NCBI GenBank assembly: GCA_902587325.1
Contig: CACIKV010000004.1
Location: forward strand, 1-64,000
Reading direction: 5' to 3'
Origin: an uncultured Bacteroidota bacterium
GTDB taxonomy: Bacteria > Bacteroidota > Bacteroidia > Flavobacteriales > Flavobacteriaceae
DNA length: 64,000 nucleotides
The position numbers and the translations under genes are program-made. Shown piece after piece: positions 40,509 through 49,812 of the stretch (positions are counted from its first letter, which is position 1; every line of letters begins with the position of its first letter). Below the pieces are notes generated by a model, which made no database searches, was not told the DNA's origin, and saw only the letters and a list, made by a program, of their open reading frames with translations.

Positions 40509-42282
40509 TGTAAGCTCCTATGTTTGGTTTTTCTGAATTTGAAACGTTATTACCAAAATAATCTTTGCCTCCATTGTTCTCTATAAAATTTTTTGGATTT
40601 GAACTACCGCTTATTAAAATTCCAGTTTTCAGCGCAGGGCTATCCGACTTAAGTTTATAATCATTAGCACTTGTCCCGCCAGGATTAATCAGTAGGGGAT
40701 CAGTATTAAAAATTTCGCTTGTGTCATGTTTAAATTCATAACTTGGATTGATTGCAACAGTCCCGTAGTAAAGATTGTTTTTAAAACTATTGTATTCACT
40801 TTCGTTTCTTATGTCAAATGTAATTTTAGCTTGATTACTTATATATATTAAATTATTATAAACATAAGTCTCTTCTGACATTTCCCTAAAAAGAATTCCT
40901 AAATGATCCATTGGGTTATTATTTACAGAGTTAATGCTGGGGACAAAGATCGTATTGTTATAGTAAAAGTTGTTTTTAGAAGCTCTTCGTCTGTTATCTG
41001 AGCCTGCATAGTCAGATACCCAAAATATTAATCCATCATGTTGGCCAGTTCTAGTTCCATCTCCAATACTAATGTTGTATCTATATCCGCACATCTCATT
41101 TTCACCAAGAATTTCTCCAAATCCTCCAAAATTATTCTTACTTAAATTGTATTGAATAACAACTCTTTTACATCCCCAATCAATATGAGCTCCGAATGAG
41201 TCCTGAGGACCATATGCATTTTCAAAAATGTTATTTTGAATTGTAGTATCATTACAAGTGTAGGTCCACATACCACTTCCTCTATTCCACATTCTTCCAT
41301 CCTTACTGGATCCAGTTCCATCAAAATGAGAGTTTTCAACAATAACATCCTTACATCTAGCAAGAACAATTCCTGATCCTCCAGTATCTTTAAATTTCGA
41401 GTTTGTAATACGGATATTTCTATGATAATAATCTTCATTAGCTGGTGACATTCTGTTCACAATGTGAACACCATAATGACCAGTGAGTGAAATATCTACG
41501 TTATCAATTTCAATATTGTCATAATAATTTATTTCTGAATTATTATATGATTCAAATCTAATACCATATCCTTGATGTTTTTTGCTATTATCAGACGGCG
41601 TAGGGTATATATCATATATTAATAAATCTTTTAATGAAATATTAGAAATATTTCTACCGCCTCCGTATCTGAGAACTAATAATCCATATCTCTCCTCCTC
41701 ACCAGATCTTTCAGAAGCATTCATTAGCTTAGTTTCACCATTTGATAATTTATGAGATGCTTGGTTTGTTAATTGTAGACCAGAAACGCTGATATTTTCA
41801 ACATTTTCAAGAAAAATACAAGCTTGGTATCCATTTCCATCAATTTTAGGCTTTGAGCCGGATCCATAAGCTCCAATTTCAATTTTATTAGATGCCTCAC
41901 CAGAACCAAGAATTTTGAAATAGCCTCTCCAACTATCACCACTTTTAAACATTATCTTATCACCAGGCTTGTATGTTATGCTATTAATTTTCCCTAAATT
42001 TTTGAAGGCATTATCTTCACTCTTACCATCATTATCATCGTTTCCAGATGTAAAACTTATATAATATGTAGTGTTTCCTGACGAAGTTGTAGATGAAAAA
42101 TCATCCGGATCAGTAGTTTCACCTGAATTATTACTACCACCACTATTATTTCCACCACTATTATTGTTATTACCGTTATTATTTCCATTATTTTCCGAGC
42201 CACTACCTTCAGATCCACCATCTGATGAGCAAGATATAGCTAAGGCAGAAAATATTAGGATAATTATATTTTTATATTTCAT
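40498..42282 (-). CDS. Right-handed parallel beta-helix lipoprotein, putative carbohydrate-active enzyme (paralog of 38883)
   Basis: Lipobox ALAISCSSDGG, Asn/Gly/Ser linker, YYISFTSGNDDNDGKSEDNAFKNL, RGSGMWTYTCND, AHIDWGCKRVVIQYNLSKNNFGGFGEILG. Confidence 0.75.
   Translation of the reverse strand: MKYKNIIILIFSALAISCSSDGGSEGSGSENNGNNNGNNNNSGGNNSGGSNNSGETTDPDDFSSTTSSGNTTYYISFTSGNDDNDGKSEDNAFKNLGKINSITYKPGDKIMFKSGDSWRGYFKILGSGEASNKIEIGAYGSGSKPKIDGNGYQACIFLENVENISVSGLQLTNQASHKLSNGETKLMNASERSGEEERYGLLVLRYGGGRNISNISLKDLLIYDIYPTPSDNSKKHQGYGIRFESYNNSEINYYDNIEIDNVDISLTGHYGVHIVNRMSPANEDYYHRNIRITNSKFKDTGGSGIVLARCKDVIVENSHFDGTGSSKDGRMWNRGSGMWTYTCNDTTIQNNIFENAYGPQDSFGAHIDWGCKRVVIQYNLSKNNFGGFGEILGENEMCGYRYNISIGDGTRTGQHDGLIFWVSDYAGSDNRRRASKNNFYYNNTIFVPSINSVNNNPMDHLGILFREMSEETYVYNNLIYISNQAKITFDIRNESEYNSFKNNLYYGTVAINPSYEFKHDTSEIFNTDPLLINPGGTSANDYKLKSDSPALKTGILISGSSNPKNFIENNGGKDYFGNNVSNSEKPNIGAYNGN
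42124..42224 (-). repeat. Low-complexity Asn/Gly/Ser-coding tract
   Basis: Encodes GGSEGSGSENNGNNNGNNNNSGGNNSGGSNNSG after the lipidated Cys. Confidence 0.75.
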
Positions 42283-42415
42283 GTTTAACTAATCTAAAGA
42301 AAATATTGTGAATATGAAAAAAATACTTTTTTCATATTTTATCTTAAAGTCTTCAATTATTATCACTTCTTGAATTATTAAAATACAGTTTATTAAATTT
42401 ATCCAAATCAAAATC

Positions 42416-44083
42416 ATGAAATTTTTTTTCAATCTTTTAAAAGTTCTTTTTTCTTTTTCATTAGTGATTAATTTAATGTCTTGTGTTAAAAACACTCAAC
42501 CAAACATTGTTTTGATAATGGTTGATGATTTGAATGATTATCCTGAAGTTTTTAATGGCCATCCTCAAGCAAAAACACCCAATATTAAAAAATTAGCTAA
42601 TTCAGGTACCTCTTTTTTAAATGCATATACTAATGATCCAATGTGTGGACCCTCAAGAGCTAGTATGATTACTGGTGTCTATCCACATAATTCATCAAAC
42701 TTTTGGCAAGACTCTTGGCTTAAAAACAAGGTTTTGTCCAATACAAAAACTATTATGGAAAAATTCAAAGAGAATGGTTACAATGTTGTTGGAAGTGGTA
42801 AAATTTTACATCACCACTCAAGTAATTTGTGGAGCGAATTTGAGCATAAAGCAGACTATGGACCGGTTGCTTACAAAGGAAATAAAGAAAAAGGAAAAAA
42901 AGGGATGGCTCATCCTGATGTGCCAAAACCTTTTTCTTCAATTGGTCAAATCGATGGATCTTTCGGAGCTTTAAAAAACATATCTAATTTAGAAATGGAT
43001 GGAGAAAAAATTTCGTGGGCTTATGGTGGATCTGCAGGATACAAAGAGTTTCAATACAATAATGAAGAAGATAGAGATTTAACACCAGATGAAATTAATG
43101 CCAAATGGGCTGAAGATAAGCTTAATGAGTTTGCAAGTTCTGATAATGAGCAACCATTTTTTTTAGCTGTTGGCTTTTTGAGACCACATACACCATTGAT
43201 AGCTCCTCAAAAATATTTTGACATGTATCCAATAGAGGATATACAGTTAGCTAATATTTTAGAAAATGACAAGGATGATACTTTTAGAAATTATGATTTA
43301 AACTATAAAAATTTATTAATTGAAACGGAAAAAAAAGGTTCATCTCCTACGCACCAACAACTTACAAGAAGATGGATTGAAATGTTTGAAAATTTGGAAA
43401 AATCCTATGATGATCCGGAAGAAGGTTTAAAAAGATTTACTCAGGCCTATTTGGCTTGCGTTTCTGCTGTTGATGATAATATTGGTCAAGTAATGAACGC
43501 AATTGATAATTCCAGATTAAAAGATAATACTATTATCATTTTAGTTAGCGATCATGGATGGACTATGGGAGAAAAAGATCATGTTTATAAAAATTCGTTG
43601 TGGGAAGAAAGTACTCGAATTCCTATGATAATTAGGGCTCCAGGTGTAACTAAATTTAAATCAAAAGTGACTCATCCTGTATCATTGATTGATATTTATC
43701 CAACATTGTTGGGTTTAGCTGGATTGGATACTGAAACTAAGAAAAATGATAATGGAAAATCACTAGATGGTTATAGTCTAGTTCCTTTTTTAAAAGATCC
43801 AGAATCAGAGGATTGGGAAGGTCCTGAGGCAGCATTGACAGTAGTTTACAGCTCATATGCCAATAGGAATATTCCTGCAAACCATCATTATTCAGTTAGG
43901 ACAAAAGATTGGAGATATATAATATATAACTCAGGTAAGGAGGAATTGTATCATAATGCTAAGGATCCTAAGGAGTGGAATAATTTAGTTTTTAATAATT
44001 CACATCCAAAAAGAGATGAAATGGTTAAAATTTTAAAACAAATGACATATCCAATGATTCCCAACGGACTATTGAAAAAATAA
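42416..44083 (+). CDS. Sulfatase, formylglycine type (iduronate-2-sulfatase-like), lipoprotein
   Basis: NIVLIMVDDLNDYPEVFNGHP, PMCGPSRASMITG, SDHGWTMGEKDHVYKNSLWEESTRIPMIIRAPG; lipobox LMSCVK. Confidence 0.92.
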   Translation: MKFFFNLLKVLFSFSLVINLMSCVKNTQPNIVLIMVDDLNDYPEVFNGHPQAKTPNIKKLANSGTSFLNAYTNDPMCGPSRASMITGVYPHNSSNFWQDSWLKNKVLSNTKTIMEKFKENGYNVVGSGKILHHHSSNLWSEFEHKADYGPVAYKGNKEKGKKGMAHPDVPKPFSSIGQIDGSFGALKNISNLEMDGEKISWAYGGSAGYKEFQYNNEEDRDLTPDEINAKWAEDKLNEFASSDNEQPFFLAVGFLRPHTPLIAPQKYFDMYPIEDIQLANILENDKDDTFRNYDLNYKNLLIETEKKGSSPTHQQLTRRWIEMFENLEKSYDDPEEGLKRFTQAYLACVSAVDDNIGQVMNAIDNSRLKDNTIIILVSDHGWTMGEKDHVYKNSLWEESTRIPMIIRAPGVTKFKSKVTHPVSLIDIYPTLLGLAGLDTETKKNDNGKSLDGYSLVPFLKDPESEDWEGPEAALTVVYSSYANRNIPANHHYSVRTKDWRYIIYNSGKEELYHNAKDPKEWNNLVFNNSHPKRDEMVKILKQMTYPMIPNGLLKK

Positions 44084-44150
44084 ATTCGAATGCTTCAATT
44101 TTACGATTAAATTAAAATTTCATAATTTTATTAGTGAAACAACTAACATT

Positions 44151-45014
44151 TTGAAACTCAAATACTCAATTCATAATAAAAATGAACAAAAGAGTTTTTA
44201 CGTTAAACGTAAAAACACCCCTTACCGAGGAGATGATTGGCATTATCACGATGAATTTGAGTTATATTTTCCCATGACTGGTTCTGGTATTAGAATTGTT
44301 GGGGATAGCATGGAATATTACGGCTCGAACGAATTAGTTTTTTGTGGGACTAACCTTCCGCACTTATTTAAAACTAATTCTGAAGATAATGATCATGACA
44401 GAGTTGTTGTTAAATTTAGTAAATCACTTATCTGGCAAATTATTGATAATGTTCCAGAGTTTGTAAAAATAAAGCAACTTTTAATTAAATCTTCCAGAGG
44501 AATTTTATATCCCGTTTCAAAAAGTTATTCATTAGTTAATGATTTTATTAGATTGTCTGAAGCTAATGGGGCAGGTAGAGTTATTCAGCTATTAAATATT
44601 TTGAATAAAATTTCTAAAATGGAAGATTTTAGGCTATTAACATCAGACAGTTATAAAAATATTTCTGAAAGTCGTAATGACGAAAGGCTTCAAAAGGTTA
44701 TAAATTTTATTACTGAAAATTTTTATAGAGAAATTTCTCTTAAGGAATTAGCTGAAATTTCATTTATGACTACAAACTCTTTTTGCAGGTATTTCAAGGA
44801 AAGAACAAATAAGACTGCGTTTGAGTTTATTAGAGAATTTAGAATTAGTAAAGCATGTCAAATGATTATTAATAGTAACAAAACAATCTCTCAGATTTGT
44901 GATGATACTGGATTTAATTCGTTTTCAAGTTTTAATCGTGTTTTTAAATCTGTTAAGGGAATTACTGCAAGTGAATTTAAATATATGTATCAAGAGATTA
45001 ATTTTTCTAATTAA
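44151..45014 (+). CDS. AraC-family transcriptional regulator (TTG start)
   Basis: N-terminal cupin-like DDWHYHDEFELYFPMTGSG; C-terminal AraC HTH (ISLKELAEISFMTTNSFCRYFKERTNKTAFEFIREFRISKACQMI). Confidence 0.9.
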   Translation: MKLKYSIHNKNEQKSFYVKRKNTPYRGDDWHYHDEFELYFPMTGSGIRIVGDSMEYYGSNELVFCGTNLPHLFKTNSEDNDHDRVVVKFSKSLIWQIIDNVPEFVKIKQLLIKSSRGILYPVSKSYSLVNDFIRLSEANGAGRVIQLLNILNKISKMEDFRLLTSDSYKNISESRNDERLQKVINFITENFYREISLKELAEISFMTTNSFCRYFKERTNKTAFEFIREFRISKACQMIINSNKTISQICDDTGFNSFSSFNRVFKSVKGITASEFKYMYQEINFSN

Positions 45015-46186
45015 TTTTGTTTAATTAATTCTTCAAGATTTTTTATTCCTTTAGTTTTTTTAGTATAAATGTTAAGTGCTTCTTCATTAACTTCTAATCC
45101 AAGTCCTGGTGATTTAGGTACCAGTATTGTACCATTTTTCATTTTTATTTTAGGACTTGTTAAATTCTCTCTTAAAGCATTTTCTGTTTGATCATATTCA
45201 AGATAAAAATCTGATTCATTCATTCTGCCAGGAATTGATTCTAAATTTGAAATGAAATGGAGCGCTACATGTAAACCGATTGAACTACCCCAGGTGTGAG
45301 GAATAATATCAATTCCATTGGAGCTGGCAAGTGCAGAAATTCTCTTAGCTTCTGTCAACCCTCCACATGCACAAATGTCTGGTTGAATTATATCTACGGA
45401 TTTATTTTTAATTATTTGGTTAAATCCGAATCTAAGATATTCGCATTCTCCACCAGCAATAGGAATTCTAGATTTCATTCTTAGATCAGAATATTGTTCA
45501 TAAAATTCAGGTGAAATTGGTTCCTCAAACCATGAAATATCGTAAGGCTCAATTTTTCTACAAAGTTCTAACGCCTCACTGTAGCTATATGCATGATTGG
45601 AATCAATCATAAGTTTGATATTAGGACCAACTATATTTCTTAATTCCTTAATATTATTTAAATCTTTGTTAATTCCTAGACCAACTTTCATTTTAATGGC
45701 TTTAAAACCTTCTTTTAAATATTTTTCAGCTTCAATTTTATAATCTTTTGTTGGGTTATCTTTTTCTGTAAAATACATTCCGGTTGCATATGGAACAATA
45801 TTTTCTCTGTGAACACCACCAAGAAGTTCGCCAACACTGAGTCCTAATAGTTTCCCTTTAATATCCCACAAAGCAATATCAATAGCACTTATAGACGCAA
45901 CTAAAACACCTCTTCTAGCAAAATCAAGTGATTTTCTATACATTTTATGCCATATAACTTCATTGTTAATCGGATTTTCACCAATTAAAAATTTCTTGAA
46001 AAAATCAATTCCAGATTCTACTATTTTTGCAGGCCCATAACCCTCTCCCCAACCGTAAGTTCCATCATCACAGCTTACTTTTACAATACAAATACTTCTT
46101 TCATCGTAACCCCATTGTGAAAAGAAAAAATTCTTTTCAAGTGAATCTTTTAATACAAATGTTTCTATGCTATTTATTTTTTTCAT
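45011..46186 (-). CDS. Enolase-superfamily (MR-MLE) cycloisomerase/dehydratase, galactarolactone/anhydrogalactonate cycloisomerase-like
   Basis: 391 aa; AIKMKVG (KxK), LMIDSNHAYSYSEA, WFEEP, IAGGECEYLRFG, DIIQPDICACGGLTEAKRI, PHTWGSSIG. Confidence 0.85.
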   Translation of the reverse strand: MKKINSIETFVLKDSLEKNFFFSQWGYDERSICIVKVSCDDGTYGWGEGYGPAKIVESGIDFFKKFLIGENPINNEVIWHKMYRKSLDFARRGVLVASISAIDIALWDIKGKLLGLSVGELLGGVHRENIVPYATGMYFTEKDNPTKDYKIEAEKYLKEGFKAIKMKVGLGINKDLNNIKELRNIVGPNIKLMIDSNHAYSYSEALELCRKIEPYDISWFEEPISPEFYEQYSDLRMKSRIPIAGGECEYLRFGFNQIIKNKSVDIIQPDICACGGLTEAKRISALASSNGIDIIPHTWGSSIGLHVALHFISNLESIPGRMNESDFYLEYDQTENALRENLTSPKIKMKNGTILVPKSPGLGLEVNEEALNIYTKKTKGIKNLEELIKQN

Positions 46187-46304
46187 TAAAAAATTAAAGC
46201 TACTTATACAAATTCCTTTTGCACTTTCAGGACTTATCTATAAAATTTCAAAAATTATCTTTTAATAATTAGTGTTTGACAAACATGATATTCAGTTGAT
46301 AATA

Positions 46305-49277
46305 CTAGTTAAAATAATCAATCATATTTAATAAAATGATTTCAGAAACCGGATCAAAACCAATATTTTCTATTAGTTTAAGCGTTGATAATACCATTTT
46401 TCCTTTTTCATGTTTTACAATTGAAAGATCTGAACCAGACCAAACCTCACCTGAACCAATATAGTTTCTTTTTAAAATATTACCATCAGGAATTCTATCA
46501 AAAGCTATTGTTTGTACTATATTGTCCCCTTTAAAATTTCTTAAACTAATTGAGGGTGCGATATTTTCATATATCCCCGACAAATTAACATTAACTGGAA
46601 GATTCTTAAAAAATTTATGTTTAGAGTTTATATGCAATATACCGTCCCATAAACCTTGTGAAATATTTTTAACTGGTTTTTGCGGAAGATAATCGATTCC
46701 GTCAGCAATAAATGTAAGGTTAGGACCAATTCTTTTTCTTGTTTTTCCAGGTATTTTAAGAAATATAGCATTACCTCCTTCACTTACAAAATTATTTATA
46801 TCATCCATTTTATTACTAAAATTATCTGATCTATCTAATTTATTTTTTTCTATTACATTACCATCTTTAGAATTTGTAACATCTGAATAGATGTCATTAA
46901 TAATTACAGGAACATCTAGTGAAGTTGATTTACTAAAAATTTCATAATTAATATTATATTTTTTTAAAAAATCAATAATTCTATTGTCGTTTTTTATAAT
47001 AGCAACGTCCTTTGTAATTCTCCTTCTATCAATAAAAAAAACATTAAAAATAATTGAGCTAGAATAATCAATCAATTTATCTTTTAATATGGTTACTGTT
47101 ACTTCATATTCTCCTGTTTCTAGGTCATTACCTAAATTAATTTCATCGAGTGAATTAATCCCATTTTCGATAGAAATTTTTAATTTTTTATTGTAAATAG
47201 ATTTTTTAGTATTATTTAAAAGTTTAAAAGCACTAATTATTATCTCGTTTTTCTGTGCTGCATTTTCATTAATAATTTTAGTCGAAATTTTTACATCTTC
47301 ACCCTGGAAATAATTACGTTTATTTGTTCTTAATACTGCAATTTTAGGCAGGTTACCTTCTTTAGTTAGTTCATACGCAAGCCCTTTGGGATTTCTCCAA
47401 AGATCCAATAAACCAGCACCAATTATCCAGTCTCCTGCTGTCAATGCATGAACACAATATCCAATAATATTATCATTTGATCTAATTGCTTCAATCATTC
47501 TCTTATTGGCAATGCCATGTATTTCTTGTTGTTTTTTATAAAAGTTACTAGCATTTTTAAATAATTTAATAAGTCCAGTCTCTTTCAATTTCTCTTTAAT
47601 TTCTCTATTGAATCTAAGGTGATATAAGTATGGGTAAGTTATAGGATTTCCATGGTTTATAAAATCAATTTCATTATCTTCTAAATCTGGTAAACTACCA
47701 TATCCAATTTCAGAAACGTATGAAGGAATATTTGGAACAACATTCCTGCCTGGGGTTGGAGCATTTAGACCTCTTTTTTTATTTTCCTCATCACTGAAGC
47801 CAATTGTTAGAAAGCCATCAAATTTATTATTTGTTATGTTTGGACCAGGATAATTGTGAATATCATTAAATTTGAATGCTTTAGTACTATAAGGCAGATA
47901 TAAGTTTGCGCCTTCTGCCCATCCGCCTGATTCATCCAATATTAGTCTTGTGGGATCTAACTCTCTAGCCTTTAACGACATTGGTTTTAGCATATTGGCA
48001 AGAACAGGTCTTCTTATTTCATTGAACAATTCCCATTGAACTATTGAGGGATGATTTCGATCTCTCAGAATGGATTCCGTAATTTCATTTTCAACTCTTT
48101 TTGGTAGATAGGCAGTTTCAATTGGCATATCCATACACTCTATAGCCATGCTACCAACTGTTAAAATACCTAAAGAGTCTGCAATGTGAAGCCATTCTTT
48201 GGGAGGCGGTTTTCTCCATGGTCTAATCATATTAAATCCAGCATTTTTAGCCAATAAAATTTCTTTTATCATCATTTCTCTGGAATCAGGATATGATAGT
48301 TTAACTGGATACAAACCTTCAAAAAAAGCTGCTTTGAGATATAATGGCTTATCGTTTAAAAAAAATTTATTGTCTTTGACAGTAAACTCTCTTAATCCAA
48401 ATTTTTCATTTACATTATCTAAAATTTTATATGTTGTGTCATTTGAATTAATGTTAACCTCAAATAGGTTTATATTTAGATTATAAAGATTAGGGTTTTC
48501 TGGAGACCAAATTTTGTGCTTATTTATTTTCCCATTTATGTATTCTTTAACTTTTAAATTAGAATTCTTCAAATCAAAAAATTTTTCAATTTTATTTTGA
48601 TTATTTATCTCAGCTATAATTTTGTATAAACCATCACCAAGACCATTTACGATTTCATTTTCAATTGAAATTTCACCTGTTTTATGATTACTTTTAATAA
48701 AAACATCATTAATATGAGTATGACCTGTAAATGATAAATAAACATCTTGCCATATGCCGCCTGTGTATGACCCACGCCACTGAGGAGTCTCCATTTGTCC
48801 AATTCCATCAATTATTTTATCCTGAATAGTGATTGGTCCTAAAACTTTCACAATTAGTATATTTTCATTTTCAAAATCAACAACGTGTTCAATATTAAAA
48901 TTAAATGGTGAAAAACCGCCCTCATGAAATCCTAAAGAATTATCATTTAGAAATACTTCAGTTAAATAATTTGATGCATTAAAATTTAGATGAATTTTAT
49001 TTCCTTTTTTTGATTCGTTTACTTTAAATTTAGTCCTGTAGTAAACTACACCTTCATAATCTTTTTTAAATCTTTCCCAAACACTTGGTACCGTAATTTT
49101 TTCAATATTACCATTACTAAATCCATCATTGGAACTGAATTTCTTTATTTTTCCTTCATTATTTTTATCATAAATTATTTCCCATTCTCCATTAAGAGAT
49201 ATTGTTTCATCACGATTTAGTTGTGCATTTGTCGAACAAAAAAATATAAAAAATAAAAAAGCATTGATAAGTCTCAT
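46305..49277 (-). CDS. Glycoside hydrolase family 2 protein
   Basis: Signal peptide; jelly-roll N-domain (GVVYYRTKFKV, LTEVFLNDNSLGFHEGGFSPF), acid/base region RDRNHPSIVQWELFNEI, SEIGYGSLP. Confidence 0.88.
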   Translation of the reverse strand: MRLINAFLFFIFFCSTNAQLNRDETISLNGEWEIIYDKNNEGKIKKFSSNDGFSNGNIEKITVPSVWERFKKDYEGVVYYRTKFKVNESKKGNKIHLNFNASNYLTEVFLNDNSLGFHEGGFSPFNFNIEHVVDFENENILIVKVLGPITIQDKIIDGIGQMETPQWRGSYTGGIWQDVYLSFTGHTHINDVFIKSNHKTGEISIENEIVNGLGDGLYKIIAEINNQNKIEKFFDLKNSNLKVKEYINGKINKHKIWSPENPNLYNLNINLFEVNINSNDTTYKILDNVNEKFGLREFTVKDNKFFLNDKPLYLKAAFFEGLYPVKLSYPDSREMMIKEILLAKNAGFNMIRPWRKPPPKEWLHIADSLGILTVGSMAIECMDMPIETAYLPKRVENEITESILRDRNHPSIVQWELFNEIRRPVLANMLKPMSLKARELDPTRLILDESGGWAEGANLYLPYSTKAFKFNDIHNYPGPNITNNKFDGFLTIGFSDEENKKRGLNAPTPGRNVVPNIPSYVSEIGYGSLPDLEDNEIDFINHGNPITYPYLYHLRFNREIKEKLKETGLIKLFKNASNFYKKQQEIHGIANKRMIEAIRSNDNIIGYCVHALTAGDWIIGAGLLDLWRNPKGLAYELTKEGNLPKIAVLRTNKRNYFQGEDVKISTKIINENAAQKNEIIISAFKLLNNTKKSIYNKKLKISIENGINSLDEINLGNDLETGEYEVTVTILKDKLIDYSSSIIFNVFFIDRRRITKDVAIIKNDNRIIDFLKKYNINYEIFSKSTSLDVPVIINDIYSDVTNSKDGNVIEKNKLDRSDNFSNKMDDINNFVSEGGNAIFLKIPGKTRKRIGPNLTFIADGIDYLPQKPVKNISQGLWDGILHINSKHKFFKNLPVNVNLSGIYENIAPSISLRNFKGDNIVQTIAFDRIPDGNILKRNYIGSGEVWSGSDLSIVKHEKGKMVLSTLKLIENIGFDPVSEIILLNMIDYFN

Positions 49278-49373
49278 ATTTCAAGTTTGTATCTTTAAAT
49301 TACCAAAACTTTTTAATAATAGATTATTTAATTAGACTGAAAGATAATTTTTGAAACTGAAATGATAAAAAAC

Positions 49374-49804
49374 TTAGTATTTATTATTTTTTGATCCGAA
49401 TCTTGCTATATATATAAAACAAAAAATTGGAAGTATAAATGAAAAGTTTATTTCTGAAATACCAAAAAATCTAATATCATTAACTGAATATCCGCCTATA
49501 TCAATTATTGTTGCTTGCAACTTTGGCATTAGCGCTCCTCCAACAATAGCCATTATTAGTCCAGCAGATCCAATTTTACTCTCTTCACTGTTTAAATTAC
49601 TAAGTGATAGTCCATAAATAGTTGGGAAATTTATCGACATAAAAAATGATACTCCAACCAGTAAGCACAAGCCTGCAACTCCTTCAAATACAATTGCACC
49701 AAAAGTAAATATCGATGCAAGAATTGCATAATATTTTAATAGATCACCTGCATTAATGTATTTCAATAAATACGTACCTACGGCTCTTCCAGTAAAAAAA
49801 AATA
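49374..49804 (-). pseudogene. 5'-truncated FucP-like MFS sugar permease remnant
   Basis: Homology begins mid-protein as FFFTGRAVGTYLLKYINAGDL (cf. FucP-type FFIGRFTGTWL) and continues FFMSINFPTIYGLSLSNLNSEESKIGSAGLIMAIVGGALMP; in-frame TAG just upstream; the N-terminal ~two-thirds is absent. Confidence 0.8.
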
Positions 49805-49812
49805 GCTAAACT

